From Nitrospirota bacterium (GTDB lineage Bacteria; Nitrospirota; JACRHL01), in contig JAOUMB010000018.1 of assembly GCA_029881725.1 (NCBI GenBank), positions 1 to 46,835 of the forward strand: a stretch of DNA of 46,835 bases. Direction: 5' to 3'. The translations under genes and the position numbers were made by a program. Every line of letters starts with the position of its first letter. Position 1 is the stretch's first letter. Of this stretch, positions 1 through 8,430 are shown in pieces. The notes beneath the pieces were generated by a model. It saw nothing but the letters and a program-made list of their open reading frames with translations. It made no database searches and was not told where the DNA came from.

Positions 1-2
1 AG

Positions 3-113
3 GAGCGCGGCGGGAACCTGGACGTGTTGGCAGGATGGGGAAACGGCCGCAGGAAGCGGCTGCCGGATGACCGGCAAGGGGATGATCGTGGTCGGAGAGG
101 GAGTTCCGGTTAA
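3..113 (+). CDS. Possible 3' end of an upstream gene (partial)
   Basis: The frame starting at base 3 stays open from the window edge to a TAA at 111-113. Its early codons have the strong G/C third-position bias of real genes here. The stop lies 3 bases before gspC, the same spacing seen at gspD-gspE and gspE-gspF. The visible tail is hydrophilic and Arg/Gly/Asp-rich with no recognisable domain. This is inferred from composition and spacing only; the stretch could also be non-coding leader of the T2SS operon. Confidence 0.25.
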   Translation, partial: ERGGNLDVLAGWGNGRRKRLPDDRQGDDRGRRGSSG

Positions 114-116
114 TCC

Positions 117-1007
117 ATGGCGGTGACACGTCTGATTCGCCCCGACGGGGCCATGATATTGGCACGCCTGCTGCTGATCGGCATCGGTGCGTGGATTGCG
201 GCGGATGCGGTCAACCAGTACGCCCTGTCGCGCTGGGATCTGCCGGTGGTAATTTCCTCCGGCGTGGATCAGGCCCCGGAGGCGGTGCACCGCCCGGTGG
301 CCCAGTCCTACCCCGGGATCGTGGCGCGCAATATTTTCAATCCGGAACCGAAGAAGGCCACCGTGCCAACCGTGGCGACGCCCTTCGTTCCCAGCGGCCC
401 GCCGCCGGAACCGCCCATCGAGATCAACGCACGCCTGACCGGTACCGTGGTGGGGGCCACCCCTTCATTGTCGTTTGCCATCATCATGATGGTATCCAAG
501 CGCGAGGAAAGCCTGTTTCGGGTGGGCGATGAACTGGAAAACGGCATTCTGGTGGCCAAGATCGAGCGCGACGCGGTGCACCTGAAGCGCGGCAGCGCCG
601 AGCGCATCCTGCGCCTGTTCGAGGAGCCCAAACAGGCCACCGCCCCGGCGGCGCGCGCACCGGTGGCCGGGCCGCCCGGCTCCGGCCAGACCCAATATGC
701 CCTGGACCGGGGCGAGGTGGACGAGGCGCTGGCCGATCTGCCGCGCCTGCTCACCCAGGCGCGCCTGCTGCCCAATTTCCGCGCGGGGCAGACCGACGGC
801 TTCCGCATCTTCAACATCGTTCCCGGCAGCCTGTTTTCCAAGATCGGCCTGAAAAACGGTGACGTGCTGCACCAGGTGAACGATATGGCCCTCGACAATC
901 CCACCCAGTTTATGGGCATGTTTGAGCAACTTCGCAGCCAGAGCCGCTTTACCGTGGATCTGGTGCGCGGTACAGAACGCATGACACTCGAGTACGAGAT
1001 CCGATGA
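117..1007 (+). CDS. gspC: Type II secretion protein C (inner-membrane clamp to the secretin)
   Basis: GspC links the inner-membrane assembly platform to the periplasmic part of the secretin. The 296-residue protein has a short cytoplasmic N-terminus, one membrane segment (about residues 13-30), a Pro-rich periplasmic linker (95-102) and a homology-region domain (about 104-168, starting ARLTGTVVG). A second Pro/Ala-rich linker is followed by a C-terminal PDZ-like domain (about 228-290, core IVPGSLFSKIGLKNGD). An in-frame stop at 111 makes ATG 117 the first possible start; the GGGAG upstream is rather far away. The stop overlaps the gspD start (ATGA), indicating translational coupling. Family assignment rests on the HR plus PDZ layout and on position ahead of gspD. 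Confidence 0.9.
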   Translation: MAVTRLIRPDGAMILARLLLIGIGAWIAADAVNQYALSRWDLPVVISSGVDQAPEAVHRPVAQSYPGIVARNIFNPEPKKATVPTVATPFVPSGPPPEPPIEINARLTGTVVGATPSLSFAIIMMVSKREESLFRVGDELENGILVAKIERDAVHLKRGSAERILRLFEEPKQATAPAARAPVAGPPGSGQTQYALDRGEVDEALADLPRLLTQARLLPNFRAGQTDGFRIFNIVPGSLFSKIGLKNGDVLHQVNDMALDNPTQFMGMFEQLRSQSRFTVDLVRGTERMTLEYEIR

Positions 1008-2512
1008 CCAGACACATTCAGATGTTGGGGTGCGCCGCGCTGGCGGCGCTGATGATGCTGGCCTTTTCGTCGCCCGCCTTCGCCGCCAGGGCCGGGGACA
1101 AGGGGCAGATGGTCACCATCGACTTCAATCAGGTGGACCTGCCCACGTTCATCAAGTTCGTCAGTGAACTGACCAACCAGAACTTCGCCATCGACGAGCG
1201 GGTGAAGGGCAAGGTGACCATCTACGCCCCCAAAAAAATCCCGGTGGATCAGGTTTACCCGGTGTTCGAGCAGGTGCTGGAGTTGAAGGGCTTCGGTCTG
1301 GTGCCGTCGGAAAACGTGGTGCAGGTGTTGCCGCTGACCGACATGCCGCCCCTGCGCGACATCTTCGTCTACTACCTCCAGAATGCCAATGCCGAGGAAA
1401 TCTCCAAGGTGCTCACCGGCATCGTGTCGCGTTCCGCGCAGGCGGCCGCGCCGCGTCCGCGGGGCCCGTCGGTGGGCGGGCGCAGCGGCGCCGAGTTCGA
1501 GGGCGTGGTGCAGATTCTGGCCGACCCGCCCACCAACTCGCTGATCATCACCGCCTCCCCCAAGGACTACCGGATGATCCGTGACGTGCTGGAGAAACTC
1601 GATATCAAGCGCCGTCAGGTGTATGTGGAGGCGGTGATCCTCGAAGTCACCACCGACGCCGACTCCAAATGGGGCGTGGACGCCTTCGGGCTGGAAGTGC
1701 CGGACGCGGGCAAGTACACCCCGTTCGGCGGCGTCAACACCCTGGGCGCGATAAGCGGCCCGGTCAAGGCGGAGGACATTACCTCCCTGTCGCCCCTGTC
1801 CGGTTTCTCCTTCGGCATGGTGCGCAAGTTCAACCTGGGCACCGCGCAGGAGTATCTGTCCGTGGGCGGCATCGTGCAGGCGCTGGCCACCGACGCCAAC
1901 ATCAACGTGCTGTCCACCCCGCAGATCCTCACCTCCGACAACCAGAAGGCCGAGATCGTGGTGGGTGACAACGTGCCCATCCTGACCAGCCAGAGCACCA
2001 CCGGCGGCGGCAATTTCCAGACCCAGGTGGAGCGCAAGGACGTGGGCATCACCCTGCGGCTGACCCCGCAGATTCTGGAAAGCGACCTGGTCAAGCTGGA
2101 CGTGTTTCAGGAGATCTCCGGAATCCGCCGCGATGTGCCCGCGGAGTTGATCGAGTCCCAGGGCGTGATCACCACCAAAAAGAGCGCCACCACCACGGTG
2201 ATTGTGCAGGACGAGCAGACCGTGGTGATCGGCGGGCTGGTTTCCGATCAGGTGACCGACTCGGTGAAAAAGGTGCCGATCCTGGGGGACATTCCGCTTT
2301 TGGGGTGGCTGTTCAAGAGCCGCAGCAAGGAGTCCACCAAGACCAACCTGCTGATCTTTCTCACCCCGCACGTGATCCGTGATCCGGAGGACCTGCGCGA
2401 ACTGCAGCACGCCAAGAGCCGCGAGACCATTGATTTTATCGAGGAGCAGCGCATCCCCCGCAAGGACGACCGCATCCGCTTCCTGGAGTCGGCGATCAGC
2501 CCGCCGCAATAG
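1004..2512 (+). CDS. gspD: Type II secretion secretin, short form
   Basis: This is the outer-membrane channel of the T2SS. The 502-residue protein has a signal peptide (about 1-27, ending AFAA), one N0-like domain (about 35-110) and a single further N domain (about 115-200) broken by an Ala/Pro/Arg/Gly loop. The secretin barrel follows, with the VPILTSQST, GITLRLTPQI and QTVVIGGLV motifs and the closing VPILGDIPLLGWLF / NLLIFLTPHVI block. Typical GspD proteins are about 650 residues with N0-N1-N2-N3, so two N domains seem to be missing. The retained second domain looks most like N3, because its end (TNSLIITA... KLDIKRRQVYVEA) runs directly into the barrel. No C-terminal pilotin-binding S domain is evident. 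Confidence 0.95.
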   Translation: MTRHIQMLGCAALAALMMLAFSSPAFAARAGDKGQMVTIDFNQVDLPTFIKFVSELTNQNFAIDERVKGKVTIYAPKKIPVDQVYPVFEQVLELKGFGLVPSENVVQVLPLTDMPPLRDIFVYYLQNANAEEISKVLTGIVSRSAQAAAPRPRGPSVGGRSGAEFEGVVQILADPPTNSLIITASPKDYRMIRDVLEKLDIKRRQVYVEAVILEVTTDADSKWGVDAFGLEVPDAGKYTPFGGVNTLGAISGPVKAEDITSLSPLSGFSFGMVRKFNLGTAQEYLSVGGIVQALATDANINVLSTPQILTSDNQKAEIVVGDNVPILTSQSTTGGGNFQTQVERKDVGITLRLTPQILESDLVKLDVFQEISGIRRDVPAELIESQGVITTKKSATTTVIVQDEQTVVIGGLVSDQVTDSVKKVPILGDIPLLGWLFKSRSKESTKTNLLIFLTPHVIRDPEDLRELQHAKSRETIDFIEEQRIPRKDDRIRFLESAISPPQ

Positions 2513-2515
2513 ACC

Positions 2516-4207
2516 GTGACCTTCGCCACCCGAAAACTGGGCGAGATTCTCGCCGCCAACAACTGGCTCAGCGCGGACTCCCTTGCCGAAGCGCTGGAAG
2601 CGCAGGAACGGCACGGCGGCCGCATCGGCGATATCCTGCTGCGCAGCGGCGCGGTAAGCGAGGACCAGTTGGCCCGCGCCCTGTCCATCCAGTGGGATCT
2701 GCCCTACGTGGAGGCGCTCCCCCCCCGGCTGGGCGGACGCTGGGTGAAAAAGCTGCCCATCGGCTTCGCCAAGCACCACCACCTGCTGCCCCTGGAGGAG
2801 ATGGAGGACGGCACCACCCTGGTGGCCATCGCCGATACCATGCTGGGCGATCCGCTCAATGATCTGGTGGCGGTTCTGGGGCCGATCCGTCTGGCGGTGG
2901 CCCCGCCCAACCTGATTCTGCACGGCCTGAACACCGCCTACGACCAGGCCTCCGGCACCGCCGAGGAGGTGATGGAGAGCATGGACGGGGAGCCGATGTT
3001 CACCGGCCTGCTGGACGAGCCGGTGGACCTCCTGGATGCCACCGACGAGGCGCCGATCATCCGGCTGGTGAACTCGGTGCTGTTCCAGGCGGTCAAGGAG
3101 CGCGCCTCCGACGTCCACTTCGAGCCGTATGAGCGCGAATTCGCGGTGCGCTACCGCATCGACGGCGTGCTGTACAACGTGCTCACCCCGCCGCGCCGGT
3201 TGCAGGCGTCGATCACCAGCCGCATCAAGCTGATGGCGCACATGAACATCGCCGAGCGGCGCCTGCCCCAGGACGGCCGCATCGGCCTGCGCATGGCCGG
3301 GCGCGACATCGACGTGCGCGTATCGTCCATTCCCACCGTGCATGGCGAACGGCTGGTGCTGCGCATGCTGGAAAAGGGGGCCATGAACCTGGAACTGCGA
3401 ACCCAGGGCTTCTCCGACGCCCAGTTGCAGACCATGAACCAGATCCTGGCCCTGCCCCACGGCGTGGTGCTGGTCACCGGCCCCACCGGCGCCGGCAAAA
3501 CCACCACCCTGTATGGCGCCATCAGTCAGATCAACAGCCCGGATCGCAACATCCTCACCATCGAGGATCCCATCGAGTACCAGCTCAAGGGCATCGGTCA
3601 GGTGCAGGTGAACCCCAAGATCGACCTGACGTTCGCCTCCGGCCTGCGCAGCATTCTGCGTCAGGACCCGGACGTGATTCTGGTGGGCGAGATCCGTGAC
3701 GGGGAAACCGCCGAAATCACCGTGCAGGCGGCACTAACCGGCCACCTGGTGTTTTCCACCCTGCACACCAACGATGCCGCCTCGGCCATTACCCGGCTGG
3801 TGGACATGGGGGTGGAGCCGTTCCTGATTTCGTCCTCGGTGTCGGCCATTCTGGCCCAGCGGCTGGTGCGCCGCATCTGCCCGGAATGCCGTACCGCCTA
3901 TCAGCCCACCCAGGCCGAGGCCGCGCGTCTGGGGCTGACCGACGGGCAGCACACCTTCTACCACGGCACCGGCTGCGGCGAGTGCGCGCGCACCGGGTAC
4001 CGGGGCCGCCTGGGACTGTACGAGATTCTGGTCATGGACGAAGGGCTGCGCTCGCTGGTGCTGACCCAGCCGGACGCCACTTCGATCCGCGAATACGCCA
4101 GGACCCACGGCGTGCATTTCCTGCGTGAGGACGGCGCCCACAAGGTGCTGGCCGGCATGACCACCACCGAAGAGGTGCTGCGCGTGTGCCAGGAGGAGGC
4201 GGGCTAA
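2516..4207 (+). CDS. gspE: Type II secretion ATPase E
   Basis: This is the cytoplasmic hexameric ATPase that drives pseudopilus assembly. The 563-residue protein has an N-terminal T2SSE_N-type domain (about 1-140) that should bind GspL. The RecA-like motor shows Walker A GPTGAGKTTT (about 322-331), an Asp box ending LTIEDPIEYQ, Walker B ILVGEIRD, and a His box (STLHTNDA). Two CxxC pairs (ICPEC and GCGEC) form the zinc-binding insert typical of GspE. The start is GTG 2516, 3 bases after the gspD stop, and is accepted because the N-terminal domain begins straight away. Length is normal for the family. Confidence 0.97.
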   Translation: MTFATRKLGEILAANNWLSADSLAEALEAQERHGGRIGDILLRSGAVSEDQLARALSIQWDLPYVEALPPRLGGRWVKKLPIGFAKHHHLLPLEEMEDGTTLVAIADTMLGDPLNDLVAVLGPIRLAVAPPNLILHGLNTAYDQASGTAEEVMESMDGEPMFTGLLDEPVDLLDATDEAPIIRLVNSVLFQAVKERASDVHFEPYEREFAVRYRIDGVLYNVLTPPRRLQASITSRIKLMAHMNIAERRLPQDGRIGLRMAGRDIDVRVSSIPTVHGERLVLRMLEKGAMNLELRTQGFSDAQLQTMNQILALPHGVVLVTGPTGAGKTTTLYGAISQINSPDRNILTIEDPIEYQLKGIGQVQVNPKIDLTFASGLRSILRQDPDVILVGEIRDGETAEITVQAALTGHLVFSTLHTNDAASAITRLVDMGVEPFLISSSVSAILAQRLVRRICPECRTAYQPTQAEAARLGLTDGQHTFYHGTGCGECARTGYRGRLGLYEILVMDEGLRSLVLTQPDATSIREYARTHGVHFLREDGAHKVLAGMTTTEEVLRVCQEEAG

Positions 4208-4210
4208 ACC

Positions 4211-5428
4211 GTGCCGGTGTTCGAGTACAGGGGACTCGATACCCGCGGCAAGGGGGTGTCGGGCATGATCGATGCCGATACCGCGCGCATGGCGCGGCAG
4301 CGGTTGAAGTCGTCCGGCGTATACCCTACCGAACTGGTGGAGGGCAAGGAGAAGGCCCGCCGCGAAGCCCGTTCCGTGTCGCTGTTCGGCGGCCGGGTGA
4401 GCCCGATGGACGTGGCCCTGGTCACCCGCCAGCTGGCCACCCTGGTGGAGGCCGGGCTGCCCATGATGGAATGCCTGAGCGCGCTGGTGGACCAGGTGGA
4501 CAACCCGCGCCTGAAGCAGATCATGGCCGAGGTGCGCGAGCAGGTGAAGGAGGGTTCCTCCCTGTCCGACGCCATCCGCGTCCACCCCAAGGTATTTTCC
4601 GAACTGTACGTGGGCATGGTCTCGGCAGGGGAGGCCAGCGGTACCCTGGGTCCGATGCTGGTGCGTCTGGCCGACTTTTCGGAGCGGCAGGTGGAGTTGA
4701 ACGGTACCGTGCGCTCCACCATGGCCTATCCGGTGCTGATGGTGCTGATCGGCGGACTGGTGCTGACCCTGCTGATGGCCTATGTGGTGCCGCGTGTCAC
4801 CCAGGTGTTCGCGGGCATGGACAAGGCGCTGCCGACCCCCACCCTGATTCTGCTGGCGGCCAGTGATCTGGTGCGTGGCTGGTGGTGGGCATTCCTGTCC
4901 GGGGGGATGGTGCTGTATTTCGGTTATCGGCGCTGGGTGGCCACACCGAACGGGCGGCTGAAACGGGATCAACTGGTGCTGCGCGTGCCGGTGGCGGGCA
5001 AACTGGTGCGCATGATCGCCATCAGCCGCTTCACGCGCACCCTGAGCACCCTGATGACCGGCGGGGTGCCACTGCTGGAGGCCCTGGCCATCACCGAGAA
5101 GGTGGTGCTCAACCGGGTGCTGTCCGACGCCGTGGCCACCGCCCGCGAAAACATCAAGGAGGGCGAGGGCATCGCCCGTCCGCTGGCCGCCAGCGGCGTG
5201 TTTCCGCCGATGGTGATCCACATGGTCAAGGTGGGCGAATCCACCGGCGAACTGGAGGCCATGCTGGTCAAAGTGGCGGAAGCCTACGACCGGGAGGTGC
5301 GTACCACCGTGGGCGCCCTCACCTCGATTTTGAGCCCGATCATGATTGTGGTCATGGGTGGCATCGTGTTCGCCATTGTGCTGGCCATTCTGATGCCGAT
5401 CATGGAACTTTCCGGTCTGGCGGGGTAG
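4211..5428 (+). CDS. gspF: Type II secretion inner-membrane platform protein F
   Basis: GspF is the polytopic core of the assembly platform and contacts GspE and GspL. The 405-residue protein has two T2SSF domains (about 70-195 and 275-395), each with the LVTRQLATLVEAG / FTRTLSTLMTGG type signature. Membrane segments lie near 170-192, 222-240 and 375-400. The GTG start at 4211 is 3 bases after gspE. The N-terminal PVFEYRGLDTRGK block is a conserved GspF opening and supports this start. Confidence 0.96.
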   Translation: MPVFEYRGLDTRGKGVSGMIDADTARMARQRLKSSGVYPTELVEGKEKARREARSVSLFGGRVSPMDVALVTRQLATLVEAGLPMMECLSALVDQVDNPRLKQIMAEVREQVKEGSSLSDAIRVHPKVFSELYVGMVSAGEASGTLGPMLVRLADFSERQVELNGTVRSTMAYPVLMVLIGGLVLTLLMAYVVPRVTQVFAGMDKALPTPTLILLAASDLVRGWWWAFLSGGMVLYFGYRRWVATPNGRLKRDQLVLRVPVAGKLVRMIAISRFTRTLSTLMTGGVPLLEALAITEKVVLNRVLSDAVATARENIKEGEGIARPLAASGVFPPMVIHMVKVGESTGELEAMLVKVAEAYDREVRTTVGALTSILSPIMIVVMGGIVFAIVLAILMPIMELSGLAG

Positions 5429-5457
5429 GGAAGTGACCATTCACACAGGAGCGAATC

Positions 5458-5952
5458 ATGCAGCGGATTGATCTGGACGCGGTTGGACGCGAATTGCGGC
5501 AAAAGGCTCGCCGGTTGCGGGCGCTGCTTGCGGACCGGCGCGGCTTCACCCTGCTGGAGATCATGGTGGTGGTGGCCATTCTGGCCATTCTGGCCGGGCT
5601 GGTGGGGCCCAAGCTGATCGGTCAGGCGGACAAGGCCAAGTACTCGGCCACCGAGGTCCAGGTGCGCAACATCGCCCAGGCGCTGGACCTGTACAAGCTG
5701 GACAACGGCACCTACCCGAGCACCGAGCAGGGGCTGGAGGCACTGGTGCGCAAGCCCACCGTGGGGGTGATTCCGGCCAACTACAAGACCGACGGCTACA
5801 TGCGCGAGATCCCCAAGGACGAGTGGAACAACGAATACATCTATCTGTCGCCGGGCCAGAGCGGCCCCTACGACCTGTTTTCCTTCGGCGCCGATGGCGT
5901 GGAAGGGGGTGACGGTTACGACGCAGATATTTCGGCGGCGAACTTCAACTGA
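5458..5952 (+). CDS. gspG: Type II secretion major pseudopilin G
   Basis: This is the major subunit of the pseudopilus, cleaved and methylated by a prepilin peptidase that is not in this window. The processing site is G29|FTLLEIMVVV with the conserved Glu at mature position 5. The C-terminal domain holds the GspG calcium-site signature (FGADGVEGGDGYDADI). The leader before the cleavage site is about 29 residues, much longer than the usual 5-12, basic and helical-looking. It is supported by a good AGGAG seven bases before ATG 5458. The 164-residue length is otherwise normal. Confidence 0.97.
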   Translation: MQRIDLDAVGRELRQKARRLRALLADRRGFTLLEIMVVVAILAILAGLVGPKLIGQADKAKYSATEVQVRNIAQALDLYKLDNGTYPSTEQGLEALVRKPTVGVIPANYKTDGYMREIPKDEWNNEYIYLSPGQSGPYDLFSFGADGVEGGDGYDADISAANFN

Positions 5953-5957
5953 TTCCG

Positions 5958-6494
5958 ATGCGGCGGACAGACCCCATGCTGCGCCGGGAAGGCGGCTTCA
6001 CCCTGATCGAGATCACCCTGGTGCTGTTCATTCTGGGATTGATGGCGGCGGTGGTGTTTCCACGCATTCCCAACGTGGGTGGCGGCAATTTCAAGAAAGA
6101 GGCGCGCACCCTGTCCGGTTTTATCGGCGGACTGTATGCGGAAGCCACCTTTTCGCGTCGCATGCACCGGCTGGTGATCGATCTGGACAGCCAGCGCTAC
6201 TGGGGTGAGTTTGCCCCCGATGTGGAAAAACGCACGGATTACCAGCCGCTGGAGAGCTCGTTTTTGAAACCGGTGCGGCTGCCGTCCGGGGTGCGGGTGG
6301 TGGATGTGCAGGAACCTTCGCGCGGCAAGCGCCACGACGGCAGGGCCTTCGCCCACTTCCATCCGCTGGGGCGGGCGGAACTGGTGCTGATTCACCTGGA
6401 GGACAGCGATGGCGAGGAGCTGACCCTGCAGGTCAATCCGTTTTCCGGCGGCGTGAAGGTGCTGGAAGGCTATGTGGAACTGCAACTGGGATGA
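5958..6494 (+). CDS. gspH: Type II secretion minor pseudopilin H
   Basis: This is a minor pseudopilin expected to help prime or shape the pseudopilus tip. A prepilin-type site (REGG|FTLIEITLVL) is followed by a hydrophobic helix and a soluble domain that diverges from textbook GspH. The 178-residue call uses ATG 5958; ATG 5976 would give a shorter leader (MLRREGG) and is equally possible, since neither has a strong ribosome site. The stop overlaps the gspI start. Assignment as H rather than another minor pseudopilin rests on order (G-H-I-J) and size. Confidence 0.85.
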   Translation: MRRTDPMLRREGGFTLIEITLVLFILGLMAAVVFPRIPNVGGGNFKKEARTLSGFIGGLYAEATFSRRMHRLVIDLDSQRYWGEFAPDVEKRTDYQPLESSFLKPVRLPSGVRVVDVQEPSRGKRHDGRAFAHFHPLGRAELVLIHLEDSDGEELTLQVNPFSGGVKVLEGYVELQLG

Positions 6495-6874
6495 GGCACG
6501 GCCCGTGGCACGAGGACGGCTTCACCCTGATCGAGGTGATGGTATCGCTGGCGATTATCGCCACGGCGATGGTGTCGCTGCTGGGGCTGCGCAATTACGA
6601 CCTGCGCATGCAGACCCTGTCGCGGGAAACCACCCAGGCCACGCTGCTGGCCCAGGCGCGGCTGTATGAGGCGCAGCACGATGAAAACCGCATGCTGGGA
6701 ATTTTCGAGGGCGACTTTGGCGAGCAGGTGCCGTTCTGGTACCGCCAGTCCGCCTCGCCGCTGCCGGTGCCGGGCATGGACGACGTGTGGGTGTTGCAGG
6801 TGTCGGTATTCTGGAGCGAGGATAACCGGGTGGACCTGACCGGCTTTGCGGAAGCCCCGGAGGATAGCCCATGA
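6491..6874 (+). CDS. gspI: Type II secretion minor pseudopilin I
   Basis: This is a minor pseudopilin; in known systems GspI starts the tip complex with J and K. The 127-residue protein has a 10-residue leader ending EDG, then FTLIEVMVSLAIIA and a short soluble domain, which is the normal GspI size. Its start overlaps gspH by four bases and its end overlaps gspJ by four (ATGA at both), so H-I-J should be translated in fixed ratio. The GLRNYDLRMQTLSRE stretch after the hydrophobic helix fits GspI. Confidence 0.88.
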   Translation: MRHGPWHEDGFTLIEVMVSLAIIATAMVSLLGLRNYDLRMQTLSRETTQATLLAQARLYEAQHDENRMLGIFEGDFGEQVPFWYRQSASPLPVPGMDDVWVLQVSVFWSEDNRVDLTGFAEAPEDSP

Positions 6875-7500
6875 GGGGCCAGCGGGGATTTACCCTGATC
6901 GAGGTGCTGCTGGCCATCACCATTTTGTCGGTGGTGGCGGGCATGTTGTACCGTTCCCTGACCCTGTCGGGGGAAATGGTGCAGCACGTGGAGTTGAGCG
7001 CCGAACAGTACCGCTCCGGGCGGCTGGTGCTGACGCGCATGAGCGACCAGTTGATGAGTACCTGGTATCAGAAGGACGACGCCACCGCCCGCTTCGAGGG
7101 GCAGCGCATTTTCACCGCCGACCGGTGGGCTGCGGACACCCTCACCTTCTCCAGCATGTCGGGCATCGTTCCCGATGAGGGGCCGGCCTCTTACCGGGTG
7201 GACCTGAGCTATCGCATGCAGGACGGCATCCTGTACATGCGGGAGGAGGGGGAATTGCGCAGGAGCCTCGAATTCCCGGTGGCGGAGGGACTGGCCGGGT
7301 TCCAACTGGAGTACCTGGACCGGCAGTCGGCGGACGGCCCCGGCAACTGGGTACCGGACTGGACCGCCCAGAACGGCCCGCCGGAGGCGGTGCGGGTGAC
7401 GCTGATGTTTCCCGCCGGGGCGGACAGTGAAGATCTGAATGAAGAGACGGAATTGCTGACCCTGGCATCGGTGATCCCGGTTCCGGTGGGAGGAGGTTGA
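6871..7500 (+). CDS. gspJ: Type II secretion minor pseudopilin J
   Basis: This is a minor pseudopilin of 209 residues. The leader is only six residues (MRGQRG), then FTLIEVLLAITILSVVAG. The soluble domain contains the DRLSYR-like VDLSYRMQDGILYMREEGEL strands typical of GspJ. It is translationally coupled to gspI. In most systems gspK comes next; here gspN follows after only 4 bases, so the usual partner of J is absent from the operon. Confidence 0.9.
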   Translation: MRGQRGFTLIEVLLAITILSVVAGMLYRSLTLSGEMVQHVELSAEQYRSGRLVLTRMSDQLMSTWYQKDDATARFEGQRIFTADRWAADTLTFSSMSGIVPDEGPASYRVDLSYRMQDGILYMREEGELRRSLEFPVAEGLAGFQLEYLDRQSADGPGNWVPDWTAQNGPPEAVRVTLMFPAGADSEDLNEETELLTLASVIPVPVGGG

Positions 7501-7504
7501 CCCG

Positions 7505-8428
7505 ATGGCGCAGGGCAAGGCCATGAAGGTGGTAGCGGTGTCCGCGTACGTGGTGTACGGGGTGCTGGTGTTCGCCATCGCGTTGATGGTCACTTTTCCG
7601 GTGCAGGAGGTGGCGGGCCGGGTGGCCATGCTGGCCGCCGACCGCACCGGGTGGCAGTTCAAGGTGGACGGGGTGCGTTGGGTGCCTCCCGCCGAATTGC
7701 GTGTGGCCAACCTGGAGGCGTCGCCGCCCAAGGGCGACCCGCTGCGGCTGGCCGACGCGCGGCTGGAGTTTTCCCCCATGCGCCTGCGCGAGGGGGTGAT
7801 TGCGGTGCGCCACGACATGTCCCTGTACGGCGGCCGCCTGAGCGGCTATATGGACGTGGAGGGCCGCGGCCGGGACGCGGGCTACACCTGGGAAGGGTTC
7901 GTGCGCGAGATGGACCTGTCCCAGGTGCCGCTGTCGGCGCCGGGAAAGGCCCCGGCCAAGTGGGCCGATGGACTGCTGGTAACCGGCAAGGGCTCCGCCG
8001 AAGGGGCCGCCGCCTGGCGGGGAGAGGAGTGGATGCGCGGGGTGGGACGTGCCACGTTGACCGCCAACGGGCTCAATCTGACCGGACTCAAAACCCAGTT
8101 GGGGGCCATGGATTTGCCGTTGGGCGACATTGAGGGAAAGATTTCCTGGCAGCGTCGCAGCCTCGATGTGGAGTCACTGGTGGTCAAGGGGGACATCCTT
8201 TCCGGTGAAGGGGCAGGACGCATCACCATGGGCAGCTCGCCCCTGACCACGCGCCTGGACCTGCGGATTCAGGCCACCCTGGGCGACAAATTTCCCATGC
8301 GCGAAATCGCGCTGGGCATGGCGGGCGCCCGTGAGGGGGACCCGATCACCATTGCGGTGCGCGGCTCGCTGGCCACCCCGGCGGTGTATATGAACGGTAA
8401 ACCGATGAACATGATGCAGGGGCGCTGA
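7505..8428 (+). CDS. gspN: Type II secretion protein N, AsmA-like type
   Basis: This is a 307-residue protein with one N-terminal membrane segment (about 10-32) and a large periplasmic beta-rich region. Phrases such as LEFSPMRLREG, YGGRLSGYMDVEG and VVKGDILSGEGAGRI resemble the repeated folds of AsmA-like GspN proteins found in deltaproteobacterial and Leptospira-type T2SS operons. GspN is an accessory component whose exact role is unclear. The position between gspJ and gspL supports the call. ATG 7505 follows AGGAGG within the end of gspJ, a good ribosome site. Confidence 0.8.
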   Translation: MAQGKAMKVVAVSAYVVYGVLVFAIALMVTFPVQEVAGRVAMLAADRTGWQFKVDGVRWVPPAELRVANLEASPPKGDPLRLADARLEFSPMRLREGVIAVRHDMSLYGGRLSGYMDVEGRGRDAGYTWEGFVREMDLSQVPLSAPGKAPAKWADGLLVTGKGSAEGAAAWRGEEWMRGVGRATLTANGLNLTGLKTQLGAMDLPLGDIEGKISWQRRSLDVESLVVKGDILSGEGAGRITMGSSPLTTRLDLRIQATLGDKFPMREIALGMAGAREGDPITIAVRGSLATPAVYMNGKPMNMMQGR

Positions 8429-8430
8429 CC

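Noticed and set aside
308-3460. Very long open frame on the minus strand opposite gspC-gspE
   Set aside because: It is a mirror of real genes with strong GC third-position bias; its His/Gln/Gly-rich translation has no domains. The same holds for the other long minus-strand frames at 3734-5440, 29281-31422, 31758-34076, 34000-36819, 38947-41379 and 42754-44694.
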